From Actinoallomurus bryophytorum (GTDB lineage Bacteria > Actinomycetota > Actinomycetes > Streptosporangiales > Streptosporangiaceae), in contig NZ_VFOZ01000001.1 of NCBI RefSeq assembly GCF_006716425.1, forward strand, positions 2,108,001 through 2,172,000: a stretch of 64,000 nt of DNA, written 5' to 3'. Positions 8,750 to 17,100 of the stretch are shown in pieces. The translations under genes were made by a program, and so were the position numbers. A model generated the notes under the pieces. That model worked only from the letters and a program-made list of their open reading frames with translations, was not told the DNA's origin and searched no databases. Positions within the stretch are counted from its first letter, which is position 1; every line of letters starts with the position of its first letter.

Positions 8750-10447
8750 GTGAGTGAGAACGTGTCCGATGGCGTGACGAGCTTCGCAGACCTGGGGTTG
8801 CGGCCGGAACTCCTGAAAGCGCTGTCCGATCTGGGCTACGAGGAGCCCACTCCCATCCAGCGTGAGGCGATCCCGCCGTTGCTGGAGGGAAGAGATCTGG
8901 TCGGGCAGGCCGCCACGGGGACGGGGAAGACCGCCGCGTTCGCGCTGCCGATCATGCAGCAGCTGTCCGGGGACGGCCGGCGTACCGGACTGTCGGCCCT
9001 GGTCCTGGTGCCCACGCGGGAGCTGGCCGTGCAGGTCTCCCAGGCGTTCCACCGCTACGGCCGCGGGCTGGGCGTACGCGTCCTGCCCATCTACGGCGGT
9101 CAGCCGATCGGCTGGCAGATGAAGGCGCTCGAGCGCGGCGTCGACGTCGTCGTCGCCACGCCAGGACGGGCGCTGGACCACATCGGGCGTGGCACGCTCC
9201 GTCCGCAGGAGGTGGAGACGGTCGTCCTGGACGAGGCGGACGAGATGCTCGACATGGGATTCGCCGAGGACATCGAGGAGATCCTGCGGGCGACCCCCGA
9301 CGAACGCCGTACGGTGCTGTTCTCCGCGACGTTGCCCCCTCGTATCAAGGGGCTCACGGGCCGCTACCTCCGTGACCCGGTCCAGATTCAGATCGGCCGC
9401 GAGGAGGCGCCTGCGGGTGAGGCCCCGCTGGTACGCCAGAGCGCGTACGTGGTGGCACGGGCGCACAAGCCGACGGCGCTCGGACGCCTGCTCGACGTGG
9501 AGGCACCGACGGCCGCGATCGTCTTCTGCCGCACCCGCGAGGAGGTCGACCAGCTGGCGGAGACCCTCAACGGACGCGGCTACCGGGCCGAGGCGCTGCA
9601 CGGTGGCATGAGCCAGGACCAACGCGACCGCGTCATGGGCCGGCTGCGCAGCGGGACGGCCGAACTCCTCATCGCCACCGACGTGGCCGCGCGCGGGCTC
9701 GACATCGACCAGCTCACCCACGTCGTCAACTACAACGTTCCGTCCGCGCCCGACTCGTACGTGCACCGCATCGGCCGGGTGGGCCGGGCCGGCCGCGAAG
9801 GCGTGGCCATCACCCTGGCGGAGCCGCGTGAGCACCGGATGCTCAAGACGATCGAGCGGGCGACCAAGCAGCGGATAAAGGTGGAGAAGCTCCCGACCGT
9901 CGCCGACCTACGCGCGCGGCGCTTCGAGCTGACCCGGGCCGCGCTGCAGGAGAGCCTCCTGGAGGACGACCTGACGCACTTCCTGGCCGTGGTCGAGCCA
10001 CTCGCCGAGGAGTTCGACGTCATGGAGGTGGCGCTCGCCGCGGTGAAGCTCGCGTACGAGTCCAGCGGGGCGGCGGCCGACGAGGAGGAGATCCCGCAGG
10101 TCGCGCAGAAGACGGAGCGGGACGAACGGGACCGCCGGGGCGGCACCGGGCGGCGTGACCGGCGCGGGGGCGGGGGCGCCCCAGCCCAGGGCATGACACG
10201 CCTGTTCGTCGGCGTCGGGCGCAGCGCGGCGATCCGGCCACAGGACCTGGTCGGCGCCATCGCCGGTGAGTCGGGCCTGGCCGGGCGCGACATCGGAGCG
10301 ATCGAGATCGCCGACCGGTTCTCGCTGGTCGAGGTACCGGAGTCCGCGGCCGACGAGGTGATCAAGGCCCTGCGACGCACCACGATCAAGGGACGGAAGG
10401 CGACGGTCCGCCGGGAACGCGACCCGGCGGCCCGGCGCCCGCGGTGA
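8750..10447 (+). CDS. deaD: DEAD-box ATP-dependent RNA helicase (DeaD/CsdA type)
   Basis: 565 residues with the full motif set: Q motif (GYEEPTPIQ), Walker A (AATGTGKT), PTRELA, DEADEML, SAT, the HGGMSQDQR region, ATDVAARGLDID and HRIGRVGRAGR. A low-complexity Arg/Gly linker near residues 445-470 leads to a C-terminal DbpA-type RNA-binding domain (MTRLFVGVGRSAAIRPQDLV). This is the architecture of DeaD/CsdA helicases, which unwind RNA duplexes in ribosome assembly, mRNA decay and cold response. The start is GTG at 8750, with AAGGGA upstream; GTG at 8762 is an alternative. It is transcribed alone and divergently from the protease. Confidence 0.93.
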   Translation: MSENVSDGVTSFADLGLRPELLKALSDLGYEEPTPIQREAIPPLLEGRDLVGQAATGTGKTAAFALPIMQQLSGDGRRTGLSALVLVPTRELAVQVSQAFHRYGRGLGVRVLPIYGGQPIGWQMKALERGVDVVVATPGRALDHIGRGTLRPQEVETVVLDEADEMLDMGFAEDIEEILRATPDERRTVLFSATLPPRIKGLTGRYLRDPVQIQIGREEAPAGEAPLVRQSAYVVARAHKPTALGRLLDVEAPTAAIVFCRTREEVDQLAETLNGRGYRAEALHGGMSQDQRDRVMGRLRSGTAELLIATDVAARGLDIDQLTHVVNYNVPSAPDSYVHRIGRVGRAGREGVAITLAEPREHRMLKTIERATKQRIKVEKLPTVADLRARRFELTRAALQESLLEDDLTHFLAVVEPLAEEFDVMEVALAAVKLAYESSGAAADEEEIPQVAQKTERDERDRRGGTGRRDRRGGGGAPAQGMTRLFVGVGRSAAIRPQDLVGAIAGESGLAGRDIGAIEIADRFSLVEVPESAADEVIKALRRTTIKGRKATVRRERDPAARRPR

Positions 10448-10525
10448 GGTGAAGCCTGCCGAAGGAGCCGGCTGGATATCGAAGACCCACGCGGCGCCGC
10501 CAAGCCGCACGGTCTCGCCGGGTTC

Positions 10526-12022
10526 TCAGTGCTTGAACCGGGCGCGGACCCGCTCGTACCGGCTCGTCCGGGCGACCGGGATCTCCCCGGCGGGCCGCCG
10601 CGGCATGGGCACGACCCGGTCGGCGGGGACCCCGGCGTCGAGCCGGGCGGTGAGCGACGCCCCGCGCGTCCAGAGCGTGGGTTCGACCGTCAGGAGGAAG
10701 CCGTCTCGGCCGATCAGTCGCCGTGCCCCGTCGGGCCAGGCCAGCATCGCCTCGCATTCGCGGAAGCGGACGGTGAGGGGCCGCGGTCCGCGGAACAGGC
10801 TCACGCCATCGGCGCCGACGATGAGGCGGGACGAGTCGACCGGGGCGTTGGTGCTGCGCAGCGCCTCGCCGTCCACGCCACCGCTGGAGAACCTGGGCGC
10901 CGGGCGGTATCTCGCCGACGGTGCGCGGGATCCCGGCACCATCACGACCGCTGAGTCGAGGACCTCGACGGCCGTACGCTGGACCACCTCCGTGTCCACG
11001 GTGTCCAGGTCGCTCTCCAGGTGTGCGTCCGTGTACGGCTCGGCGCCGAGGAGTTCGCGCAGCGCGTTGCCGTACGCCCGGCTCGTGGCCGATGCCTTGC
11101 GGCGGCCCGCGCGCACGCGCGTGACGACGTCGGAGACCTCCTTGGGCGCGGTCAGGTGGTCGGCGAGAAGCTCGATCTCGTGCAGGAAGGCGGACAGCAG
11201 CCGGTCGTGGTTCTCCGCGAGACCGTCCGTGTACGCGGTGAGATGCGCATACCGCCCGTCACGCGCGTCGTAGGACGTGCCCGGGGTGTAGCTGAGCGCG
11301 GCCTCCTGGCGCAGGCTCCGGTGGAGCCGGTTGCGGAGGAGCACGGAGTACACCTGGGCGGCCGTGGATCGCCGCACCACCGAGGTCATGGCGACGCTGC
11401 CGCCCGGCTGCCGAAAGTAGGCGGGCGTTCCCGGCAGCGCCGACGACGGCTCGGGCGGGGGCATGCGCTCGCCCTCGGGCAGGTCGATCGTGAGATCCGC
11501 CGGAGGGGGGCCGCCGGCGAAGACGAGGACGAGGTTCCGCCGGGTGAACCATCGACCGGCCCACGCCGCGATCCGGTCCGGTGTGTGCCGCCCGACACCG
11601 AGCTCGTCGTACGCCGGCAGTCCGTAGGTGGCGGCGCCATACCGCCAGATCACGAGCGGGTCCGTCAGCGCGGCCCCGCGAGTGCCGGCCTCGGTACGGA
11701 GAACCTGGTTCTCCCGCTCGAGCCGGTCGAACGGCAACGCGCGCAGCGCCCGGCACACCCCGGTCACGAAGTCGGCGGTCCCCGTGTCGGCTCCATGGGC
11801 GGCGAACACCGTCGTGACCGCGCCGACCTGCCCGTTCGAGTCGTGAATGGGCCCGCCGACGGCGTGCATCGCGAGATGCTCGACGAGGTGGGTGATCCCC
11901 CGCCATGCGAGCTGCTCGTCGGCGAGGCCGACCCGGAACGCGAGGTAGACGCGACGCTGGTCCTCGTCGCCCTCCGCCCAGTACGCCGGGACTCCGTCGA
12001 CCTCGGTTCTGTGCCAGACCAC
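10526..12022 (-). CDS. M16 family metallopeptidase
   Basis: 498 residues. The inverted zinc motif HxxEH is present as HLVEH near residue 45 (GITHLVEHLAMHAVGG), and an M16 C-terminal-type domain follows (SVLLRNRLHRSLRQEAALSY). M16 enzymes form a closing chamber that degrades peptides. At about 500 residues this is the two-domain processing-peptidase size. I chose GTG at 12022 because GGAGG sits 7 bases upstream; ATG at 12076 lacks a site. It is convergent with the helicase gene and follows a small membrane protein gene on the same strand. Confidence 0.82.
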   Translation of the reverse strand: MVWHRTEVDGVPAYWAEGDEDQRRVYLAFRVGLADEQLAWRGITHLVEHLAMHAVGGPIHDSNGQVGAVTTVFAAHGADTGTADFVTGVCRALRALPFDRLERENQVLRTEAGTRGAALTDPLVIWRYGAATYGLPAYDELGVGRHTPDRIAAWAGRWFTRRNLVLVFAGGPPPADLTIDLPEGERMPPPEPSSALPGTPAYFRQPGGSVAMTSVVRRSTAAQVYSVLLRNRLHRSLRQEAALSYTPGTSYDARDGRYAHLTAYTDGLAENHDRLLSAFLHEIELLADHLTAPKEVSDVVTRVRAGRRKASATSRAYGNALRELLGAEPYTDAHLESDLDTVDTEVVQRTAVEVLDSAVVMVPGSRAPSARYRPAPRFSSGGVDGEALRSTNAPVDSSRLIVGADGVSLFRGPRPLTVRFRECEAMLAWPDGARRLIGRDGFLLTVEPTLWTRGASLTARLDAGVPADRVVPMPRRPAGEIPVARTSRYERVRARFKH

Positions 12023-12228
12023 TCCGTACCCTCCCGAATGACCCGAGAAGACTAGTGGGTGGCGAAGGGGTGCCATGGGCGCAGAGAGCAGGACCGTGGC
12101 GGCCGTGAGCCGGGCGAACGCCACGAAGGGCAGCTCGTTCATGGTCAGGCCGAGGCGGAAGCACGGCCGGGGCCGCGCCGGGGGGACCAGCGCGGCCGGC
12201 GTCCAGAGCTCGGTGAGGATCAGGGTGG

Positions 12229-12624
12229 TCAGATGTTCGCAGGGCGGGTTCCTCGGCGCATCAGCCCGAGGAGGAGCACGGAGGCGACGACCAGGTGCAG
12301 CAGGACCAGCGCCAGCACCGCGGCGGCTCCGACGCCGCTGCCGAGCGGGCCGCTGAGGGACGCGGCGAACACGGCCGGAGCACTGAACATCCAGATGCGG
12401 CCGGGCCGGGCCACGAATCGCTCCAGGATGGCCACGAGCGCCCAGGCCGCGAGCCCGGCCAGCAGGCTCGTCACCACGATCGCCACCGGTCCGACCGCTT
12501 GCGTGCCGGTGCCCGTACGTGCGGTGAGTGTGATTCCGGCCAGGGGCACCGCCAGGACCCAGGTGGCCAAGGCTGCTGCGGGGGCGCCGATCACGGTGAG
12601 GATTCTCTTGCTCGAGGTGTTCAT
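12229..12624 (-). CDS. Small four-helix membrane protein (DUF6069-like)
   Basis: 131 residues with four hydrophobic helices separated by short loops (AAALATWVLAVPLAGITLTA; VAIVVTSLLAGLAAWALVAI; IWMFSAPAVFAASLSGPLG; VLALVLLHLVVASVLLLGLM). The pattern matches small actinobacterial integral membrane proteins annotated as DUF6069. Function is unknown. The start is ATG at 12624; GTG at 12639 is possible. It is divergent from the kinase at 12756 with 131 bases between, so it may belong to that regulator's target set, though that is only a neighbourhood inference. Confidence 0.65.
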   Translation of the reverse strand: MNTSSKRILTVIGAPAAALATWVLAVPLAGITLTARTGTGTQAVGPVAIVVTSLLAGLAAWALVAILERFVARPGRIWMFSAPAVFAASLSGPLGSGVGAAAVLALVLLHLVVASVLLLGLMRRGTRPANI

Positions 12625-12755
12625 GCCGCACAGCTTCACCCGTACGGCCGGCCCGCCACATCGGGCGCGCGGTCGCGCCGTGTCCTGCCCCGGTGGGACC
12701 GGGGTCCGACTTTGGTAGGTGACGGCACTGCCGTACAGGGAGCTAGCTTGGGCCG

Positions 12756-13910
12756 ATGAGTGAGATCCGATCCCCGCGTCCGGTCACGGTGGCAAGCGTG
12801 GTCCTCGTGATGGGCGCGCTGAGCGCCGTGTCTCTGGTGGGGCGGGGCGGCGGATCCCTGCTGGGGATGGATGTCGCGGTCGCCGTGGTGAGCGTGCTCG
12901 TCGCGGTCGCCCAGCTGTGGTGGCCGGTCTCCGGGGCCCTCGCCGCCGTCGTTCTCGCCGCGGTCTCTCCGGCGGCCACGCCGGCGGCGACGGTGGGGGC
13001 TCTCCAGGTGGCCCAGCGCAGGCGGCTCCCCGTCGCGGTGGCCGTGGCGGCGGTGGGCATCGCGGCCCACGTGGTCCGGGGACTGTGGCGACGGCCTTCC
13101 GGCATCTCTCTCGGCTGGTGGCTGCTGCTGGTCAGCGTCACGTACGGTGCGCTGGTCGGCTGGGGTGCGCTGGCCCGCTCCCGCCGCGCACTGCTCATCT
13201 CCCTGCACGAACGTGCCCGCCGAGCCGAAGCCGAACAGGGCAGGCGGGTCGCCGAGGCCCGCATGGCCGAACGCCACACGCTCGCGCGGGAGATGCACGA
13301 CGTGCTGGCCCACCGGCTGTCGCTGCTGGCCACCTACGCCGGGGCGCTGGAATACCGCCCGGACTCCTCCCCCGAACAGCTCGCTCGCGCCGCCGGGGTG
13401 GTCCGCGGCGGGGTGCACCAGGCGCTGGAAGAGCTGCGCCAGGTCATCGTCTTGTTGCGCGAGGAGGACAACGAGGACGACGACCTGCGCCCCCAGCCCA
13501 CGCTGGCCGACCTGCCCGACCTGGTCGCCGAGGCACGCGGGGCAGGCCAGACGGTACGCCTGTCCGAAGAGGCCGGCGACGTCGCCACCCTCCTGCCGAC
13601 CGTCGCCCGTACCGCGTACCGCGTCACCCAGGAGGGGCTGACCAACGCGCGCAAACACGCGCCCGGCCTGCCGGTCGACGTGCTGGTCGGCGGCGTCCCG
13701 GGCACGGACCTGCTGATCGATATTCGCAATCCGCTGCCCGCTACGGAGTCGGCCCCCCTCGTGCCGGGCAGCGGTCTCGGCCTGGTCGGGCTCACCGAGC
13801 GGGTACGGCTGGCCGGCGGGCAGCTGGATCACGAGATCATCGATGGGCAGTTCCGGCTGCACGCATCGCTACCATGGCCGCGTGATCCGCGTGCTTCTCG
13901 TCGACGATGA
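12756..13910 (+). CDS. NarL-family sensor histidine kinase
   Basis: 384 residues. The N-terminal 130 residues hold several transmembrane helices, then a coiled region (RARRAEAEQGRRVAEARMAE) leads to the HisKA_3 phosphoacceptor motif (ERHTLAREMHDVLAHRLSLL, phosphoryl-accepting His in EMHD). The ATP-binding domain has the N box (TQEGLTNARKHA) and a glycine box (GSGLGLVGLTERV). The signal is unknown. The stop overlaps the response regulator start by 29 bases, so the two are translationally coupled. Confidence 0.9.
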   Translation: MSEIRSPRPVTVASVVLVMGALSAVSLVGRGGGSLLGMDVAVAVVSVLVAVAQLWWPVSGALAAVVLAAVSPAATPAATVGALQVAQRRRLPVAVAVAAVGIAAHVVRGLWRRPSGISLGWWLLLVSVTYGALVGWGALARSRRALLISLHERARRAEAEQGRRVAEARMAERHTLAREMHDVLAHRLSLLATYAGALEYRPDSSPEQLARAAGVVRGGVHQALEELRQVIVLLREEDNEDDDLRPQPTLADLPDLVAEARGAGQTVRLSEEAGDVATLLPTVARTAYRVTQEGLTNARKHAPGLPVDVLVGGVPGTDLLIDIRNPLPATESAPLVPGSGLGLVGLTERVRLAGGQLDHEIIDGQFRLHASLPWPRDPRASRRR

Positions 13911-14526
13911 CGCCATGGTCCGCGCCGGGCTGTCCATGATGCTGGACGGCGCCGCGGAGATCTCCGTGGTCGGCGAGGCCGCCGATGGCAACGAGGCCAT
14001 CACCGCCACCGACGCCCATGCGCCCGACGTCGTCCTCATGGACCTGCGCATGCCGCACGTGGACGGCATCACCGCGACCCGGAGGCTGCGCGCCCGCGCC
14101 CACCCACCGGAGGTGATCGTCCTGACCACCTTCGACGCCGACGAGAACATCCTGCACGCGCTGCGCGCCGGCGCCAGCGGATTCCTGCTCAAGGACGCCT
14201 CACCCCCGCAGATCGTGGAGGCGGTCACCCGGGTGGCCGCGGGGGAACCCATCCTGTCCCCGCGCATCACCCGGCGGCTCATGGAGCGCACCATCACCCA
14301 CGCCGGCGCGTACGAACGGGCCCGCACCGCGCTGGCCGCCCTCACCCCACGCGAGCACGAGGTGGCCGTCAGCATCGCCCACGGCCGTACGAACGCGGAC
14401 ATCGCCACTGAGCTCGCCATGGGCATCACGACGGTGAAGGCGCACGTCTCCAGCATCCTCACCAAGCTCGGCCTGGAGAACCGCACCCAGATCGCGCTCC
14501 TCGCCCATGACGCGGGCCTCGCCTGA
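13882..14526 (+). CDS. NarL/FixJ-family response regulator
   Basis: 214 residues from a GTG at 13882 that sits inside the end of the kinase gene. The receiver domain begins VIRVLLVDDDAMVRAGLSMM, with the phosphorylated Asp in VVLMDLRMP and the conserved Lys in FLLKDAS. The C-terminal LuxR helix-turn-helix reads LTPREHEVAVSIAHGRTNAD then TTVKAHVSSILTKLGLENRT. It is the cognate partner of the kinase at 12756. Targets are unknown; the divergent DUF6069-like gene is the nearest candidate. Confidence 0.9.
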   Translation: MIRVLLVDDDAMVRAGLSMMLDGAAEISVVGEAADGNEAITATDAHAPDVVLMDLRMPHVDGITATRRLRARAHPPEVIVLTTFDADENILHALRAGASGFLLKDASPPQIVEAVTRVAAGEPILSPRITRRLMERTITHAGAYERARTALAALTPREHEVAVSIAHGRTNADIATELAMGITTVKAHVSSILTKLGLENRTQIALLAHDAGLA

Positions 14527-14541
14527 CCGGCACGGCCTTCT

Positions 14542-15135
14542 TCACGCCGGGTAAGGAGCGGCCTCGCGCGCCGACCGGAGCGCGCCCGCCCACCAGGCCA
14601 GCTGGTCGAGCAACGTCTTGGCGTACCCGGAGGTCTCAGGGTCGAGCGGATGCCCGTCCTGCCACGCCGTGAAGTAGTTCGGGAAGGCCAGACCATCGCG
14701 GATCGTCACCGCGTGCAGTTCGGTCAGCACGTTCTCCAGGTGCAGCACGGCGTGGCGGCCGCCCGCCGCGCCGCCGTAGCTGACGAAGGCGACAGGCTTG
14801 GCCGTCCACTGGGTGAAGTGCCAGTCGATGGCCGCCTTCAACGAGGCGGGATAGCTGTGGTTGTACTCGGGCGTGACCACGATGAACGCGTCCGCGCGAT
14901 CCAGTGCCGACGTCAGTGCCGCCATCCCGGCCGGACGCGGGTAGCCGTCACCGGCGTACTTCGGTGATACCGCAGGAAGGGTCAGCGGGACCTCGACCTC
15001 CGCCAGATCGACGACGTCCACATCGAACGCACCGTGTGTACGGGACCGATCGGCGACCCACGAGGCCACCGATGGACCGAACCGTCCTTCCCGGACGCTT
15101 CCGATGATGATCGCCAACTTGTGTTTTTCATCCAT
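14542..15135 (-). CDS. NADPH-dependent FMN reductase family protein
   Basis: 197 residues starting MDEKHKLAIIIGSVREGRFG, the phosphate-binding loop of the flavodoxin-like FMN reductase family. The second signature, VVTPEYNHSYPASLKAAIDW, is characteristic of NAD(P)H:FMN or quinone/azo reductases. The ATG at 15135 follows a GGGGG run. The gene is divergent from the XRE-type regulator at 15247 (111 bases apart), the usual arrangement for a regulator controlling a redox enzyme. It is convergent with the two-component operon. Confidence 0.88.
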   Translation of the reverse strand: MDEKHKLAIIIGSVREGRFGPSVASWVADRSRTHGAFDVDVVDLAEVEVPLTLPAVSPKYAGDGYPRPAGMAALTSALDRADAFIVVTPEYNHSYPASLKAAIDWHFTQWTAKPVAFVSYGGAAGGRHAVLHLENVLTELHAVTIRDGLAFPNYFTAWQDGHPLDPETSGYAKTLLDQLAWWAGALRSAREAAPYPA

Positions 15136-15246
15136 GCCCCCACGATCGACCCGGCGTACGGCCACAGCCAGACCGTGCTCAGGCTGGCCCCCACAAGGCC
15201 ACCCACAGCACTCCACGATCCGAGCGCGGCGCCGTACGCTCACGGC

Positions 15247-16082
15247 ATGGGTACGCCGCTGGGTGACTTCATCCGAGCCAAGCGCGACGGCATCCAGCCG
15301 GACTCGCTGGGGCTGCCGGAGCGTGGCCGCCGCCGCTCACCTGGTCTACGACGCTCGGATCTGGCCGGCCGGGCCGGCGTCAGTGTCGAATACCTGACCC
15401 GCATCGAGCAGGGCCGCGACCGCAACCCCTCGGTGGCGGTCGTGAACGCGCTCGCCGACGCGCTCAGCCTCACCCCCTCAGAGCGCGACCACCTGCGCTA
15501 TCTCACGAAGATCACCGGTGGTGAGTGTTCCGCCCACACCCGGCCCGCACCATCGCGCCGTGACGTCCGGCCCTCTGTCCTGGAGACACTCCGTCTCCTC
15601 GAGCCGGGGATCGCGGTGGTGACGAACCGGCTGGGCGACGTCCTCGCCTACACCAGCGGCTACGGGCTGGTGATGGACGGCATCGGGTTGCTCGATGCCG
15701 ACAAGCCGAACCTCACGCGCTACGTCTTCACCGACCCCGGCGCCCGGACGTTCTTCGCCGACTGGGACGACGTGGCCGACGAGCAGGCCTCGACCTGTGG
15801 CTCGCGCCCTCCCTGGCGAACTCCGAGTGGCTCACCGCGGATCTCGCGCCCATCCCCGGGCCCGACTTCACGCGACGCGTGAACCGCCACATCGTCCCGC
15901 CACGGGGAACTCTCCGGCTCAACCACCCATCCGGGCACGAGCTACGGCTGCTACGCGAGACGCTCGACCTCTCCTCCGACGCACAGCAACTGGTCGTTCT
16001 CCTCCCCGCGGACGAGGGGACGGCACGGAGCATCGACCGGCTCCGCCGCGGGCACACCGGCCGGCTCCGCGCGGTTCCGTAA
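15247..16082 (+). pseudogene. XRE/MmyB-type transcriptional regulator, frameshifted
   Basis: The 5' frame from ATG 15247 gives the helix-turn-helix (SDLAGRAGVSVEYLTRIEQG) and the start of the MmyB-like ligand domain (NRLGDVLAYTSGYGLVMDGI). Near 15785-15795 the reading shifts by one base. The expected continuation (LWLAPSLANSEWLTADLAPI then PGPDFTRRVNRHIVPPRGTL) lies in the next frame and runs to the stop at 16082. A single T missing in GCCTCGAC (expected GCCTTCGAC) would explain it. It is either a recent pseudogene or a sequencing error; intact it would be about 278 residues. It is divergent from the FMN reductase, its likely target. Confidence 0.75.
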
Positions 16083-16093
16083 CCGACGGCCGC

Positions 16094-16975
16094 TCAGGGC
16101 CGCGCGGCGGCGTACAGGATGTCGCGCATGCCTGGCAGGGACTCCTGGTCCTCTCGCCACACCAGCCGCAGGCTGAGGTCGGGGACGGGGAGATCCAGCC
16201 GGACCAGGGTGCCGGAGCTCAGGTTGTCGGCCACCGCGAACCCGGGCAGCAAGGAGATCCCGAGTCCGTGCTCGGCCCAGGCACGCATGACCGCGACTCC
16301 GCCCGCTCTGATTCGTTCGGGGGCCGGGCCCAGGATCTTGTTCCCGGCCATCCAGAACGAGCACTCGGGCACGTTGACCAGCAGTCGTTCGTGCTCGAGG
16401 TCGTCAGGTGTCAGGCCTGTCCGAGTGGAAAGGGGATGGCCAGGGGCGGCGACGAGCGCGAGTGGGACCGGATCAAGGTCGATGAAGGCCAGTGGCTCGG
16501 CCGGGGCCGGGAAGCCGAGGTCGCCGACGTCCTGGCCGGAGTCCAGGAGCAGCGCTGCTTCGAGCCGTCCGTGGACCACGTCGGCCAGCAGCCCGTCGCG
16601 AGCGCGGTCAGAACGGATCTCGACATCGATGTCGGGCCGTCGCTCGGCTAGCCGCGTGAGTACCCGCGGCACGTAGAAGCCGGCGAGTGTCTCCAGCGCG
16701 CCCAGCCGCAGCACGCGGCGTTCTTCGCGTACGTCGTGGTAGGCCCGCTCGGCCTGTTCGAGCAGGCGCCGTGCCCATACCCGCAGGCGCTCTCCGGCGG
16801 CGGTGAGCCGCATTCCTTTGGGCTCGCGTACGAACAGTGGTACGCCGAGTGAGCCCTCGAGTGTCCGGATCTGCTGCGAGACCGACGATGGCGCGAGATC
16901 GAGGGCCGCGGCGGCGTCGGTGACCGTGCGATGCCGCACGACCGCCTCGAAGGTTCTGAGCTGGCGGAGTTCCAC
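16094..16975 (-). CDS. LysR-family transcriptional regulator
   Basis: 293 residues. The N-terminal winged helix-turn-helix (MELRQLRTFEAVVRHRTVTD then AAAALDLAPSSVSQQIRTLE) is classic LysR. The effector domain begins near residue 90 (LRLGALETLAGFYVPRVLTR). The GTG at 16975 gives the usual LysR N-terminus; a GTG at 16990 is also possible. The gene is divergent from the MFS exporter at 17101, with a 19-base palindrome between them, so it probably controls that pump. Confidence 0.9.
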   Translation of the reverse strand: MELRQLRTFEAVVRHRTVTDAAAALDLAPSSVSQQIRTLEGSLGVPLFVREPKGMRLTAAGERLRVWARRLLEQAERAYHDVREERRVLRLGALETLAGFYVPRVLTRLAERRPDIDVEIRSDRARDGLLADVVHGRLEAALLLDSGQDVGDLGFPAPAEPLAFIDLDPVPLALVAAPGHPLSTRTGLTPDDLEHERLLVNVPECSFWMAGNKILGPAPERIRAGGVAVMRAWAEHGLGISLLPGFAVADNLSSGTLVRLDLPVPDLSLRLVWREDQESLPGMRDILYAAARP

Positions 16976-16996
16976 AGTGCGGCGAACCACCCTCGG

Positions 16997-17015
16997 CGTT
17001 CGGAAATTCCGAACG
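16997..17015. promoter_or_regulatory. Perfect palindromic operator between LysR and MFS genes
   Basis: CGTTCGGAAATTCCGAACG has 9-bp arms about one central base. It lies 22 bases from the LysR start and 86 bases from the MFS start. It is the natural binding-site candidate for the LysR protein, although LysR sites are often less symmetric. Confidence 0.5.
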
Positions 17016-17100
17016 CGTCGTGCGGTGATGCCGGTGGAGCTCCCGGCCTGCCGGAACGCACAGTAGGCCGCGTCGAACCCCCATCCCTTCGGGAGCTGTC

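Noticed and set aside
8588-9835. Reverse 415-codon frame opposite the DEAD-box gene
   Set aside because: Forward strand carries every DEAD-box motif; the reverse frame has none.
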